DNA of 45,420 nt from Azospirillum melinis (GCF_013340935.1 NZ_WHOS01000057.1:1-45420); one strand, 5' to 3'; shown: positions 35,107-45,234, numbered from the stretch's first letter. Notes: a model not told the origin generated them from the sequence alone. A program made the numbers and translations.

Positions 35107-35872
35107 GGGCGCTTCTCCTCCCCCAAGGATCTATGGGATCGCGCGGGATCCATCTTGGCTCCACCCGCCTTAACCGGGGACGCTTGAAATAGTTGCGGGG
35201 AGGCCGTCCTTACCCCTCTTCCGTGTCGATCCACAGGCCGACCGGCGGCGACTCGGCGGCTCCTCCAGCCCGCTTTTTCGAGTCGCCCCTTGGATTTCGC
35301 CAAATTGCCGCGAGTCGAGGCGCAGCGAATCGGTGGTGTGTGCTATGGGGCACAGGCAACAAGATGTTGATTTTCACTGCAACGAAGCGCTGGTGATCGG
35401 CTGCGTTTTGCGCTCTAATCGGTGCGTGGCGCCGTCCGATCCGGCATCGGCGGTGATTCGAGTGCCTACAGCTTGTGCCTCACGACCGCGATGCGGTCCG
35501 CCACCGCCCCCGAAAAAATTACTTGGCAGGCGGGAACAGGATCCCCAGTGACGGGTTGAACACCACAAGATCAAGGTTTTGAGGGGTTCGTCGATGTCAA
35601 CCACAATATCTAGCAGAGTGGGGCTTGCTTGCCCCGGTCACGCTGGCTAGGATGCCGCTCACGTGACCCGGCCGGCCTTTAGCGGCGGCCCCGGTCGGCA
35701 GCACAGCGGCGACGGCGGACAGCCGGGCATCGAGCCCCCTGTTTGTACGGCGCCATCTGCGTTGCCGGGCCGGACGGCGGATGAAGACCGCCGGCCGCTT
35801 CGACAGGACGGGTCGCACCATATTTCCATTTGAGCGCGCCGCGGCGGGCTCCAAGCAAGGGACAGTCTCATC
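35107..35872 (+). other. 766-bp gene-free stretch upstream of nrdJ
   Basis: No convincing gene is seen on either strand; short open frames here have low-complexity, non-family translations. The stretch holds a weak NrdR-like motif (35601-35616) and short hairpins at 35620-35635 (GGGGC/GCCCC) and 35775-35793 (CGGCGG/CCGCCG). I looked for a cobalamin riboswitch (B12 box) because nrdJ is B12-dependent and did not find one. The left part should carry the promoter of the PRC-barrel gene. Confidence 0.6.
35601..35616 (+). promoter_or_regulatory. Weak NrdR-box-like motif
   Basis: CCACAATATCTAGCAG matches the left and central part of the NrdR box (acaCwATATwTwGtgt) at about 10 of 16 positions. A related CCACAAGATCAAGG lies 38 bases upstream (35563). 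The spacing is not the usual 31-32 or 41-42, so this is tentative. Confidence 0.3.
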
Positions 35873-38800
35873 ATGCGGATTGAGCGTCGTTTCACGCACG
35901 AAGGCCAGGACGCCTACGCCAGCCTCGGTTTCCGCCAGGCGACCAGCGAGATCCGCAACCCGGATGGGACGATCGTCTTCCAGCAGACCGGCATCGAGGT
36001 GCCGGACAACTTCTCGCAGGTCGCCAGCGACATCCTGGCCCAGAAGTATTTCCGCAAGGCCGGTGTCCCCGCAGCGCTCCGCGCCGTGGAAGAAAACACC
36101 GTCCCGTCCTGGTTGTGGCGCAAGGAGGCTGACCAGGAGAAGCTCGCCGCCCTGCCGAAGGAAAAGCGTTTCGTCGGCGAGCATTCGGCCAAGCAGGTCT
36201 TCGACCGTCTGGCCGGCACTTGGACCTATTGGGGCTGGAAGGGCGGCTATTTCGACACCGAGGCCGACGCGCACACCTTCTTCGACGAGATGCGCTTCAT
36301 GCTGGCCGCCCAGATGGCGGCCCCGAACAGCCCGCAGTGGTTCAACACCGGCCTGCACTGGGCCTACGGCATCGACGGCCCGAGCCAGGGCCACTTCTAC
36401 GTCGATTTCAAGACCGGCCTGCTGACCTCGTCCGCCTCGGCCTACGAGCATCCGCAGCCGCACGCCTGCTTCATCCAGTCCGTCGCCGACGATCTGGTGA
36501 ACGAGGGCGGCATCATGGACCTGTGGGTGCGTGAGGCCCGCCTGTTCAAGTACGGCTCGGGCACCGGCTCCAACTTCTCCCGCCTGCGCGGCGAGGGCGA
36601 GAAGCTGGCCGGCGGCGGCAAGTCGTCGGGCCTGATGAGCTTCCTGAAGATCGGCGACCGCGCGGCCGGCGCCATCAAGTCGGGCGGCACCACCCGCCGT
36701 GCGGCCAAGATGGTCACGGTGGACATGGACCACCCGGACATCGAAGGCTACATCGACTGGAAGGTGAACGAGGAGCAGAAGGTCGCGGCGCTCGTGACCG
36801 GCTCCAGGATCTGCCAGAAGCACCTGACCGCGGTGATGGCCGCTGCCCAGTCGGGCCTGGACCCGAAGGAGAACAAGGAGCTCAAGAAGGCGATCCTCGC
36901 CGCCCGCAAGGATCAGGTGTCGGAGAACTACATCCAGCGCGTGATCCAGTTCGCCGGCCAGGGCTTCACCTCGATCGAGTTCAAGACCTACAACACCGAC
37001 TGGGATTCGGAAGCCTACCTGACGGTCTCCGGCCAGAACTCCAACAACTCCGTGCGCATCTCCAACGAGTTCGTGCAGGCGGTGCTGGACGATGCCGACT
37101 GGAACCTGATCGGCCGCACCAACGGCAAGGTGGTGAAGACCGTCCGTGCCCGCGACCTGTGGGACAAGGTCGGCTACGCCGCCTGGGCCTGCGCCGATCC
37201 GGGCGTGCAGTTCGACAGCACCATCAACGAGTGGCACACCTGCCCGGCCTCGGGGCGCATCAACGCCTCGAACCCGTGCTCGGAATACATGTTCCTCGAC
37301 GACACCGCCTGCAATCTGGCGTCGCTGAACCTGATGTCGTTCCGTCTGAAGGACGGTTCCTTCGACGTCGAGGCGTTCGAGCATGCCTGCCGGCTGTGGA
37401 CCATCGTGCTGGAAATCTCCGTGCTGATGGCGCAGTTCCCGTCGAAGGAAATCGCCCAGCTCTCCTACGAGTTCCGTACGCTGGGCCTCGGCTTCGCCAA
37501 CCTCGGCGGCCTGCTGATGGCGTCCGGCCTGTCCTACGACTCGGACGAGGGCCGCGCCTACTGCGCCGGCATCTCCGCCGTCATGACCGGCGTCGCCTAT
37601 GCCACCTCGGCCGAGATGGCGCAGGAGCTGGGCACCTTCCCGGGCTTCGAGGCCAACCGCGACCACATGCTGCGGGTCATCCGCAACCATCGCCGCGCCG
37701 CCAATGGCGAGATGAACGGCTATGAGGGTCTGGCGGTCGAGCCGGTGCCCTTCGTCGCCGACCTTTGCCCGGACCAGGAACTGGCCCTGGCCGCCGTCCG
37801 TGTGTGGGACGAGGCGCTGGAACTGGGCGAGGCCCATGGCTTCCGCAACGCCCAGGCCACCGTGGTCGCCCCGACCGGCACCATCGGTCTGGTGATGGAC
37901 TGCGACACCACCGGCATCGAGCCCGACTTCGCCCTGGTGAAGTTCAAGAAGCTGGCCGGCGGCGGCTACTTCAAGATCGTCAACCGTCTGGTGCCGGAGG
38001 CGCTGAAGACGCTCGGCTACACCCCGGACCAGATCGAAGAGATCGCGCTTTACGCCGTCGGCCACGGCACGCTGAAGAACGCCCCGGGCGTGAACCACGA
38101 GGCGCTGAAGGTCAAAGGCTTCACCGACGAGTTGCTGGAGCGGCTGGAGGGCAACCTCGCCACCGCCTTCGACATCAAGTTCGTCTTCAACCGCTGGACC
38201 ATCGGCGCCGACTTCTGCACCCAGGCGCTGGGCATCCCGGCCGAGACGCTGGACGCCCCGGGCTTCGACCTGCTGAGCCACATCGGCTTCAGCAAGTCGC
38301 AGATCGAACTGGCCAACACCTTCTGCTGCGGCGCCATGACCTTGGAGGGTGCTCCCTTCCTGAAGGACGAGCATCTGTCGGTGTTCGACTGCGCCAACCC
38401 CTGCGGCCGCATCGGCAAGCGCTTCCTGTCCTGGGAATCGCACATCACGATGATGGCAGCGGCGCAGCCCTTCATTTCCGGCGCCATCTCCAAGACCATC
38501 AACATGCCGAACACGGCGACGGTCGACGAGTGCAAGGACGCCTACCTGATGTCCTGGCGCCTGGGCCTGAAGGCGAACGCGCTCTACCGCGACGGCTCCA
38601 AGCTGAGCCAGCCGCTGCAGGCCGCCCTGCTCGACGACGAGGAGGATGGCGAAGCGGTCGAGGCGGTGATCGAGGCGCCGGCCGCCGTGCGCGCCCAGAT
38701 GGTCACCGAGCGCATCGTCGAGAAGGTGATCGAGCGGGTGGTCGAGCGGAAGAGCAGCTCGCGCGAGCGTCTGCCGCACCGCCGCAAGGGCTACACCCAG

Positions 38801-39613
38801 AAGGCCAATGTCGGGGGCCACAAGGTGTATCTGCGCACCGGCGAGTATGAGGACGGCCGGCTGGGCGAGATTTTCATCGACATGCACAAGGAAGGTGCCG
38901 CCTTCCGGTCGCTGATGAACAACTTCGCCATCGCGGTGTCGATCGGCCTGCAGTATGGCGTGCCGCTCGAGGAGTTCGTGGAGGCCTTCACCTTCACGCG
39001 CTTCGAGCCGTCGGGCATGGTGACCGGCAACGACACCATCAAGATGGCGACATCGATCATCGACTACATCTTCCGCGAGATCGCCATCTCCTACCTGAAC
39101 CGCACCGATCTGGCGCACGCCACGCCGGAGGATCTGGTGCCGTCGACGGTCGGCAGCGGCGACAAGCAGGGCGACCTGCCGGACACCCAGGTGCAGCCGT
39201 CCGACATCGTCCGCCGCATCGCCTCCACCGGCTATGTCCGCAACAACCTGCGCGTCCTGCATGGTGGCCAGACCCAGCGTGCCAGCGCCGCGGCGGCCTT
39301 CGCCGCCACCGGCACCGACACGGCGGCCGTGAGCGTCACCGCGTCGGCGGGTACGCAGGTGTCCGCCCAGGCGGCCATGTCGGCCAGCCCGGCGGTTGCC
39401 GCCGCCACTGCGCAGGGCCATGTCGCCGCCACCGCGGCCACCGGCACGGCCTATGGCGGCAGCACCAGCGATCAGCGCTTCGACCGCATCCGCGAGGCCC
39501 GCGCCCGCGGCTATGAGGGCGATCCCTGCGGCGAGTGCGGCAACATGACCCTGGTCCGTAACGGCACCTGCCTGAAGTGCGACAGCTGCGGGTCGACCAC
39601 CGGCTGCAGCTGA
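35873..39613 (+). CDS. nrdJ: Vitamin B12-dependent (class II) ribonucleotide reductase
   Basis: 1246 residues, the long alphaproteobacterial class II form. It reduces ribonucleotides to deoxyribonucleotides with adenosylcobalamin, with or without oxygen, and needs no NrdB. Seen in order: NSPQWFNTGL and ACFIQSV (active-site region), the GTGSNFS-type substrate loop, GGTTRRAAKM, the NPCSEYMFLDDTACNL block, where the motif N-P-C-S-E holds the thiyl-radical Cys and Glu, then PTGTIGLVMDCDTTGIEPDF. The C-terminus ends in two C-x-x-C-like pairs (GDPCGECG and TCLKCDSCG), the shuttle cysteines that re-reduce the active site. An Ala/Thr-rich linker (about 1140-1205) separates them from the core. Shine-Dalgarno is modest. 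Confidence 0.97.
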   Translation: MRIERRFTHEGQDAYASLGFRQATSEIRNPDGTIVFQQTGIEVPDNFSQVASDILAQKYFRKAGVPAALRAVEENTVPSWLWRKEADQEKLAALPKEKRFVGEHSAKQVFDRLAGTWTYWGWKGGYFDTEADAHTFFDEMRFMLAAQMAAPNSPQWFNTGLHWAYGIDGPSQGHFYVDFKTGLLTSSASAYEHPQPHACFIQSVADDLVNEGGIMDLWVREARLFKYGSGTGSNFSRLRGEGEKLAGGGKSSGLMSFLKIGDRAAGAIKSGGTTRRAAKMVTVDMDHPDIEGYIDWKVNEEQKVAALVTGSRICQKHLTAVMAAAQSGLDPKENKELKKAILAARKDQVSENYIQRVIQFAGQGFTSIEFKTYNTDWDSEAYLTVSGQNSNNSVRISNEFVQAVLDDADWNLIGRTNGKVVKTVRARDLWDKVGYAAWACADPGVQFDSTINEWHTCPASGRINASNPCSEYMFLDDTACNLASLNLMSFRLKDGSFDVEAFEHACRLWTIVLEISVLMAQFPSKEIAQLSYEFRTLGLGFANLGGLLMASGLSYDSDEGRAYCAGISAVMTGVAYATSAEMAQELGTFPGFEANRDHMLRVIRNHRRAANGEMNGYEGLAVEPVPFVADLCPDQELALAAVRVWDEALELGEAHGFRNAQATVVAPTGTIGLVMDCDTTGIEPDFALVKFKKLAGGGYFKIVNRLVPEALKTLGYTPDQIEEIALYAVGHGTLKNAPGVNHEALKVKGFTDELLERLEGNLATAFDIKFVFNRWTIGADFCTQALGIPAETLDAPGFDLLSHIGFSKSQIELANTFCCGAMTLEGAPFLKDEHLSVFDCANPCGRIGKRFLSWESHITMMAAAQPFISGAISKTINMPNTATVDECKDAYLMSWRLGLKANALYRDGSKLSQPLQAALLDDEEDGEAVEAVIEAPAAVRAQMVTERIVEKVIERVVERKSSSRERLPHRRKGYTQKANVGGHKVYLRTGEYEDGRLGEIFIDMHKEGAAFRSLMNNFAIAVSIGLQYGVPLEEFVEAFTFTRFEPSGMVTGNDTIKMATSIIDYIFREIAISYLNRTDLAHATPEDLVPSTVGSGDKQGDLPDTQVQPSDIVRRIASTGYVRNNLRVLHGGQTQRASAAAAFAATGTDTAAVSVTASAGTQVSAQAAMSASPAVAAATAQGHVAATAATGTAYGGSTSDQRFDRIREARARGYEGDPCGECGNMTLVRNGTCLKCDSCGSTTGCS

Positions 39614-39665
39614 TCCCAAGGATGGCGCTCCCGCCGGGGGCGTCATCTGAAGGCCAGTGACGATG

Positions 39666-39698
39666 GGGAGGGAGTGGGAAACCGCTTCCTCCCTTTTT
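39666..39698 (+). terminator. Rho-independent terminator of nrdJ
   Basis: GGGAGGGAG (39666-39674) pairs with CTTCCTCCC (39685-39693), one G-T wobble, followed by five T (39694-39698). It lies 52 bases past the stop. Confidence 0.82.
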
Positions 39699-39869
39699 GT
39701 TGTGCACGAACGGTTTCAGCGATGGTGGATTAGAACCGTTCTTGTGTGGCTGCAACAAGTTGGCCGACGTGTGACGAGCCTTGACCGTGCCGCGTGTGTT
39801 CATGTTAGCTGACTCTCCCGGGGGCGCCGACGCGGCGTTCCCGAAGCATGTCCGGAGGGATCAGGGGTC

Positions 39870-42122
39870 ATGGATTCGGCCGCGACCGCGCTGGACGACC
39901 GTCTGCCGTCCGATCGCCTGTTGCGGGCAACCGCCGCGCAATGGAACGCTGCCTTGGTCTGGACATCGGCCGACGGGGCCATCGTCGGTGCCAACCCCGG
40001 CTTTGCCCGGCTGGCCGGCCTCCCTTTGGAGACGCTGGTCGGCCGCTCGTTGCCCAGCCTGCTCGATCTCGGCGGACGTGACTGGCAAGCGGTATGGGAC
40101 GGTGCGCGGGGGGATCATCCGCCGCCCGGTGCCGGCGCCTTGCGGATCCTGCGCCATGATCCGGTCCCGGTCGATCTGTTTTGGCAGCATCTGACCGACG
40201 GGGGCGATGAGCTGCTTCTGTGCGAGATGCGCAACTTCGACGAGCGTGAGCGTGCGGAGGCGGTGGCCCGCCTGCAGCAGAATGTTCTGGAACTCGTGGC
40301 GACCGGCCGGTCGCTGAAGCAGGTCCTGGATTTTCTCTGTCGGCAGGTCGAGGCCTGTGCGCCGGAGGTCGCCTGTTCGGTGATGCTGCGGGACGACGAG
40401 AACCGCATGCGGGTCGCCGCCGCCCCATCGCTGCCCGCCGGCTACACTGCCAACATCGACGGGCTTGCCATCGAGCCGGACGTCGGCTGCTGCGGCAGCG
40501 CGATGAGCGTGGGCGAGGCGGTGATGTCTGTCGATATCGCCGGTGATCCGCGCTGGGCCAAGCGTCGCGACCTCGCTCTGGCCAATGGGTTGGCCGCCTG
40601 CTGGTCCAACCCGATCAAGGGGCGGGACGCCCGCATGCTGGGCAGCTTCGCGCTCTATTACCACCATCCGCGCCCCGTTGCCGCTTTTCACCGCCGGCTG
40701 GTGGAAGCCTGCGTGCATCTGTGCGCGCTCGCCATCGAACATGACCGGGCGCGGGCGGAGATCAACCGGCTGGCCTACTTCGACACGCTGACCGGGCTGC
40801 CCAACCGCCAGCTTCTGGCCGACCGCGCCACCGCAGCGCTGGCGCTGGCCGGGCGCACCCGGCAGCCGGTGACGCTGATGTTCCTGGACATCGACCGCTT
40901 CAAGACCATCAACGACTCGCTGGGGCATGCGGTCGGTGACCGTCTGCTGGTGGAGGTGGCGACCCGGCTGAAGCAGCTGTTCATCGAGGGCGACACGCTG
41001 GCCCGGCTGGGCGGCGACGAGTTCGTGGCGTTGCTGCCGGGCTGTGACGCGGCACACGCCTCGCTGCTTGCCGAGCGGGTGCTCGCCGCCCTGGCGGTGC
41101 CGGTGACGGTGGCCGATCTGACGCTGACCCCGACCGCCAGCATCGGCATCGCCGTGCATCCCGACGACGGCATGGATTTCGACACGCTGCTGCGCCAGGC
41201 CGACGCGGCGATGTACCGGGCCAAGCAGGCGGGCCGCAACCGCTGCCACTTCTTCCGCCGCGACATGAACGAACAGGCCGTGCGCCGGCTGGAGATGGAG
41301 GCGGCGCTGCGCGAGGCGCTGGACCGGCAGGAGGCGGGCTGTCCGGAGGACGAGGCACCATTCGAGCTGTATTACCAGCCCCAGTTGCGGTTGAAACCGA
41401 ACTGCCTGCACCGGGTGGAAGCGCTGATCCGCTGGACCCACCCGCGCTGGGGAGCGGTGTCGCCGGTGGAGTTCGTGCCGCTGGCCGAGGAGTGCGGGCT
41501 GATCGACCGGCTGGACAGCTGGGTGTTGCAGACATCGGTGGCGCAGCTCGGCCGCTGGCGCGCGGCGGGGGTGCCGGTGCCCGGGCTGGCGGTGAACGTC
41601 TCCGCCGTCCGCTTCGCCCGCGGCGACCTGCCGGATCAGGTCCGCGCCGCGCTGGCCACCAATGGCATCCCGGCCAACGATCTGACGCTGGAGATCACCG
41701 AACGGCTGATGATGACGGAGGAGATCGGCGTCCATGACGCGCTGGATGCGCTGCATGCGCTGGGCGTCACCCTGTCCATCGACGATTTCGGCACCGGCTA
41801 TTCGTCGCTGAGCTATCTGAAGCGCTTTCCAGTCGGCGAACTGAAGATCGACCGCAGTTTCGTCAAGGAACTGGACATCGACGCCGCCAACCGGCCGCTG
41901 GTCCGCGCCATCATCCAGATCGGCGAGGCGCTGGGCCTGACCGTCGTCGCGGAGGGGGTGGAGCGTGAGGCCCAGCACCGCATGCTGGAGGCGGAAGGCT
42001 GCGCCATCGGCCAGGGTTATCTGTTCGCCCGGCCGATGCCGTCGGCGGCGCTCGTGAGCTGGCTGGCGGGGGCGGGCAAGCACTGGGTCGAATGTCCGGC
42101 CGACGCTTGCTTCAGCATCTGA
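39870..42122 (+). CDS. PAS-GAF-GGDEF-EAL cyclic-di-GMP signalling protein
   Basis: 750 residues with no membrane helix, so cytoplasmic. A PAS-like domain (about 20-125), then a GAF domain (about 135-290, with the CCGSAMSVGEAVMSVDIAGDPRW and SFALYYHHPR pattern), a GGDEF domain (about 300-465) and an EAL domain (about 485-735). The cyclase signature RLGGDEFVALLPG is intact. The phosphodiesterase residues also look intact: EALIRW, NVSAVRF, ITERLMM, DDFGTGYSSLSYLKRFP, LKIDRSFV and AEGVE. It may therefore make or break cyclic-di-GMP depending on its sensors; the ligand is unknown. Confidence 0.95.
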   Translation: MDSAATALDDRLPSDRLLRATAAQWNAALVWTSADGAIVGANPGFARLAGLPLETLVGRSLPSLLDLGGRDWQAVWDGARGDHPPPGAGALRILRHDPVPVDLFWQHLTDGGDELLLCEMRNFDERERAEAVARLQQNVLELVATGRSLKQVLDFLCRQVEACAPEVACSVMLRDDENRMRVAAAPSLPAGYTANIDGLAIEPDVGCCGSAMSVGEAVMSVDIAGDPRWAKRRDLALANGLAACWSNPIKGRDARMLGSFALYYHHPRPVAAFHRRLVEACVHLCALAIEHDRARAEINRLAYFDTLTGLPNRQLLADRATAALALAGRTRQPVTLMFLDIDRFKTINDSLGHAVGDRLLVEVATRLKQLFIEGDTLARLGGDEFVALLPGCDAAHASLLAERVLAALAVPVTVADLTLTPTASIGIAVHPDDGMDFDTLLRQADAAMYRAKQAGRNRCHFFRRDMNEQAVRRLEMEAALREALDRQEAGCPEDEAPFELYYQPQLRLKPNCLHRVEALIRWTHPRWGAVSPVEFVPLAEECGLIDRLDSWVLQTSVAQLGRWRAAGVPVPGLAVNVSAVRFARGDLPDQVRAALATNGIPANDLTLEITERLMMTEEIGVHDALDALHALGVTLSIDDFGTGYSSLSYLKRFPVGELKIDRSFVKELDIDAANRPLVRAIIQIGEALGLTVVAEGVEREAQHRMLEAEGCAIGQGYLFARPMPSAALVSWLAGAGKHWVECPADACFSI

Positions 42123-42388
42123 AACATTTGCAGGGGAAATGGTCCCGTTTTTCTTTGGATTTACGGGGTACTTCGGGCGCAATTCACCGGCCGAATCGGT
42201 ATTATGCGGATCCGCCGGAGTAATGGGGATGCGGGCAATACGATATAGCCGCAACGCTCCTTTGCTGGTGAAGCGCAGGTCATCCTGTTCTAGACCACGC
42301 GACTGTCTTGTGTCCCAACGTTTGGGGCGATAGAAGGTCCACTCAGCGGCATGTGCGGTCAAGCAAACTGACCACGGGGTTTCGCCCG

Positions 42389-42472
42389 GCGGATTTCCGC
42401 AGGGTGGAACGGTCGTTGGAGACAAGGGGAGCACCCACATGCCGGACGACCATGGGGCGAGAGGAAATCCGC
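42389..42472 (+). promoter_or_regulatory. Long-range hairpin over the ppdK ribosome-binding region
   Basis: GCGGATTTCC (42389-42398) is the perfect complement of GGAAATCCGC (42463-42472), which sits between the GAGAGGA Shine-Dalgarno and the ppdK ATG (42474). A nested GGTCGT (42411-42416)/ACGACC (42446-42451) could stabilise it. If formed, it would mask ribosome entry. The rest of the gene-free stretch 42123-42473 shows no clear promoter. Confidence 0.45.
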
Positions 42473-42473
42473 A

Positions 42474-45167
42474 ATGGCGAGCCAGGGTGAATCCAAGTGG
42501 GTCTACAGCTTCGGGGCCGGTGCCACCGAAGGACGGGCCGATATGAAGAACCTGCTGGGCGGCAAGGGCGCCAATCTGGCCGAAATGGCCAATCTTGGCC
42601 TGCCCGTTCCGCCGGGCTTCACGATCACCACCGAGCTGTGCACCTATTTCTACGCCAACGGACGCTCCTATCCGCCGGAGCTGACGACGCAGGTGAACGC
42701 CGCCATCGCTCGGCTGGAACAGGCGATGGACGCCAAGTTCGGCGATCAGGCCAACCCGCTGCTGGTGTCGGTCCGGTCCGGCGCCCGCGCGTCGATGCCG
42801 GGCATGATGGACACCGTCCTCAACCTGGGCCTGAACGACGCGACCGCCGCTGGTCTCGCCAAGCGGTCGGGCGACGGCCGCTTCGCCTACGACAGCTACC
42901 GCCGCTTCATCCAGATGTACTCCAACGTCGTGCTCGACGTTGAGCATCACCATTTCGAGGACATCCTCGACAACCACAAGCGCGACAAGTCCTACAACCT
43001 CGACACCGACCTGTCGGCCGAGGATTGGCAGGCGGTGATCGAGGACTACAAGAAGGCGGTCGAGCGCGAGCTGGGCCGGCCCTTCCCGCAGGACGTGCAG
43101 GAGCAGCTGTGGGGCGCCATCGGCGCCGTCTTCGGCTCCTGGATGAACGCCCGCGCCATCACCTACCGCAAGCTGCACGACATCCCGGCCGACTGGGGCA
43201 CCGCGGTCAACGTGCAGTGCATGGTCTTCGGCAACATGGGCAACGACTGCGCCACCGGCGTGGCCTTCACCCGCAACCCGTCGACCGGCGAGAACGCCTT
43301 CTACGGCGAGTATCTGGTCAACGCCCAGGGCGAGGACGTCGTCGCCGGCATCCGCACGCCGCAGCACCTGACCGTCGCCGGCAAGATCGCCAACAAGTCC
43401 GACCTCCCCGCCATGGAGGAGGTGATGCCGGAGGTGTTCAACCAGCTGAACGAGGTCCGCCTCAAGCTGGAGAAGCACTACCGCGACATGCAGGACATCG
43501 AGTTCACGGTCCAGCAGAACAAGCTGTTCATGCTGCAGACCCGCAACGGCAAGCGCACCGCGCCGGCCGCGCTGAAGATCGCCGTCGATCTGGCGAACGA
43601 GGGCGTCATCGACCGGGACGAGGCGGTCCGCCGCATCGATCCGGCCTCGCTCGACCAGCTGCTGCACCCGACGCTGGACCCCAAGGCCGACCGCAAGGTC
43701 ATCGCCAAGGGCCTGCCGGCCTCCCCCGGTGCGGCGTCGGGCAAGGTGGTCTTCACCGCCGACGAGGCCGAGCAGATGGCCGGCAAGGGCGAGTCGGTGA
43801 TCCTCTGCCGCATCGAGACCTCACCCGAGGACATCCACGGCATGCACGCCGCCCGCGGCATCCTGACCAGCCGCGGCGGCATGACCAGCCACGCGGCGGT
43901 GGTGGCCCGCGGCATGGGCCGTGCCTGCGTGTCGGGTGCGGGCGACCTGCGCATCGACTACAAGACCAAGCAGATGTCGGTCCGCGGCGTCGCCGTCAAG
44001 GAAGGCGACATCCTGACCATCGACGGCTCCACCGGCGAGGTGATGCTGGGCGAGGTGCCGACGATCCAGCCGGAGCTGTCGGGCGACTTCGCCACCCTGA
44101 TGGGCTGGGCCGACAAGATCCGCCGGATGAAGATCCGCGCCAACGCCGAAACGCCGCTGGACGCCCGCACCGCGCGGAAGTTCGGCGCCGAGGGCATCGG
44201 CCTGTCGCGCACCGAGCACATGTTCTTCGACCCGGAGCGCATCCTGGCCGTCCGCGAGATGATCCTGGCGGAGGACGAGGCCGGCCGCCGCAAGGCGCTC
44301 GCCAAGCTGGAGCCCTTCCAGAAGAAGGACTTCGTCGATCTGTTCACGATCATGACCGGCCTGCCGGTGACGATCCGCCTGCTCGACCCGCCGCTGCACG
44401 AGTTCCTGCCGAACACCGAAGAGGACATGGCGGAGGTCGCCCAGGCCACCGGCACCGATCAGCTGCGGGTGCGCCACCGCACCATCCAGCTCCATGAAGC
44501 GAACCCGATGCTGGGCCATCGCGGCTGCCGTCTGGGCATCTCGTACCCCGAGATCTACGAGATGCAGGCCCGCGCCATCTTCGCCGCCGCTGCCGAGGTC
44601 GCCAAGACCACCGGCGAGGCCGTCATTCCGGAAGTGATGATCCCGCTGATCATCACCCGCAAGGAGTTCGACATCCTCAAGGCGGTGATCGACCGCGCCG
44701 CCGAGCAGGTGAAGGCCGAGACCGGCGTGACGGTGGAGTATCTGACCGGCACGATGATCGAGATCCCGCGCGCGGCCCTGAAGGCCGGCGAGATCGCCGA
44801 ATCGGCCGAGTTCTTCAGCTACGGCACCAACGACCTGACCCAGACCACGCTGGGCCTGTCGCGCGACGACGCCGGCAGCTTCCTGCCGGAGTACCAGCGC
44901 CAGGGCATCCTGGAGCAGGACCCGTTCCAGTCGCTGGACGTCACCGGCGTCGGCGAACTGGTGGAGATCGCCACCGAGCGCGGCCGCAAGGTCCGTCCGG
45001 ACATCAAGCTCGGCATCTGCGGCGAGCATGGCGGCGACCCGGCCTCGATCTCCTTCTGCGAGAAGATCGGGCTGACCTACGTCTCCTGCTCGCCCTACCG
45101 CGTGCCGATCGCCCGTCTGGCGGCGGCGCAGGCGGCGCTGAACAGCGACACGGTCAAGCGCGACTGA
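42474..45167 (+). CDS. ppdK: Pyruvate, phosphate dikinase
   Basis: 897 residues, full length. It interconverts pyruvate + ATP + phosphate with PEP + AMP + diphosphate. Three domains: the N-terminal ATP-grasp nucleotide domain (from KNLLGGKGANLAEMANLGLPVPPGF, with SGARASMPGMMDTVLNLGLN), the central swivelling phosphohistidine domain (TSRGGMTSHAAVVARGMGRACV, catalytic His at residue 473), and the C-terminal TIM barrel binding pyruvate/PEP (GIGLSRTEHMFF, LDPPLHEFLP, NPMLGHRGCRLG, FSYGTNDLTQTTLG, GICGEHGGDP). Related PEP synthases have a different N-terminus. A GAGAGGA Shine-Dalgarno lies just before the ATG. Confidence 0.97.
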   Translation: MASQGESKWVYSFGAGATEGRADMKNLLGGKGANLAEMANLGLPVPPGFTITTELCTYFYANGRSYPPELTTQVNAAIARLEQAMDAKFGDQANPLLVSVRSGARASMPGMMDTVLNLGLNDATAAGLAKRSGDGRFAYDSYRRFIQMYSNVVLDVEHHHFEDILDNHKRDKSYNLDTDLSAEDWQAVIEDYKKAVERELGRPFPQDVQEQLWGAIGAVFGSWMNARAITYRKLHDIPADWGTAVNVQCMVFGNMGNDCATGVAFTRNPSTGENAFYGEYLVNAQGEDVVAGIRTPQHLTVAGKIANKSDLPAMEEVMPEVFNQLNEVRLKLEKHYRDMQDIEFTVQQNKLFMLQTRNGKRTAPAALKIAVDLANEGVIDRDEAVRRIDPASLDQLLHPTLDPKADRKVIAKGLPASPGAASGKVVFTADEAEQMAGKGESVILCRIETSPEDIHGMHAARGILTSRGGMTSHAAVVARGMGRACVSGAGDLRIDYKTKQMSVRGVAVKEGDILTIDGSTGEVMLGEVPTIQPELSGDFATLMGWADKIRRMKIRANAETPLDARTARKFGAEGIGLSRTEHMFFDPERILAVREMILAEDEAGRRKALAKLEPFQKKDFVDLFTIMTGLPVTIRLLDPPLHEFLPNTEEDMAEVAQATGTDQLRVRHRTIQLHEANPMLGHRGCRLGISYPEIYEMQARAIFAAAAEVAKTTGEAVIPEVMIPLIITRKEFDILKAVIDRAAEQVKAETGVTVEYLTGTMIEIPRAALKAGEIAESAEFFSYGTNDLTQTTLGLSRDDAGSFLPEYQRQGILEQDPFQSLDVTGVGELVEIATERGRKVRPDIKLGICGEHGGDPASISFCEKIGLTYVSCSPYRVPIARLAAAQAALNSDTVKRD

Positions 45168-45193
45168 GCCGAACCGGGTAGCTGAAACGATGT

Positions 45194-45234
45194 CGGCCCT
45201 CTTCCCGCAAGGGAAGGGGGCCGTTTCGTTTTGG
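45194..45234 (+). terminator. Rho-independent terminator of ppdK
   Basis: CGGCCCTCTTCCC (45194-45206) pairs with 45211-45223 over 13 bp with one T-G wobble, loop GCAA, then TTTCGTTTT. It lies 26 bases past the ppdK stop. Confidence 0.82.

Noticed and set aside
35333..35551. Short open frames between the PRC-barrel gene and nrdJ
   Set aside because: No Shine-Dalgarno, odd composition (a proline run followed by basic residues) and no family resemblance.
35610..35872. Cobalamin riboswitch before nrdJ
   Set aside because: No B12 box or recognisable core was found. In addition, such riboswitches usually control the B12-independent enzyme, not NrdJ itself.
35597..39646. A very long open frame antisense to nrdJ
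   Set aside because: It has low-complexity Arg/Ala/Gly/Leu/Val-rich composition without family motifs, a normal by-product of high-GC coding on the other strand. nrdJ itself is unmistakable.
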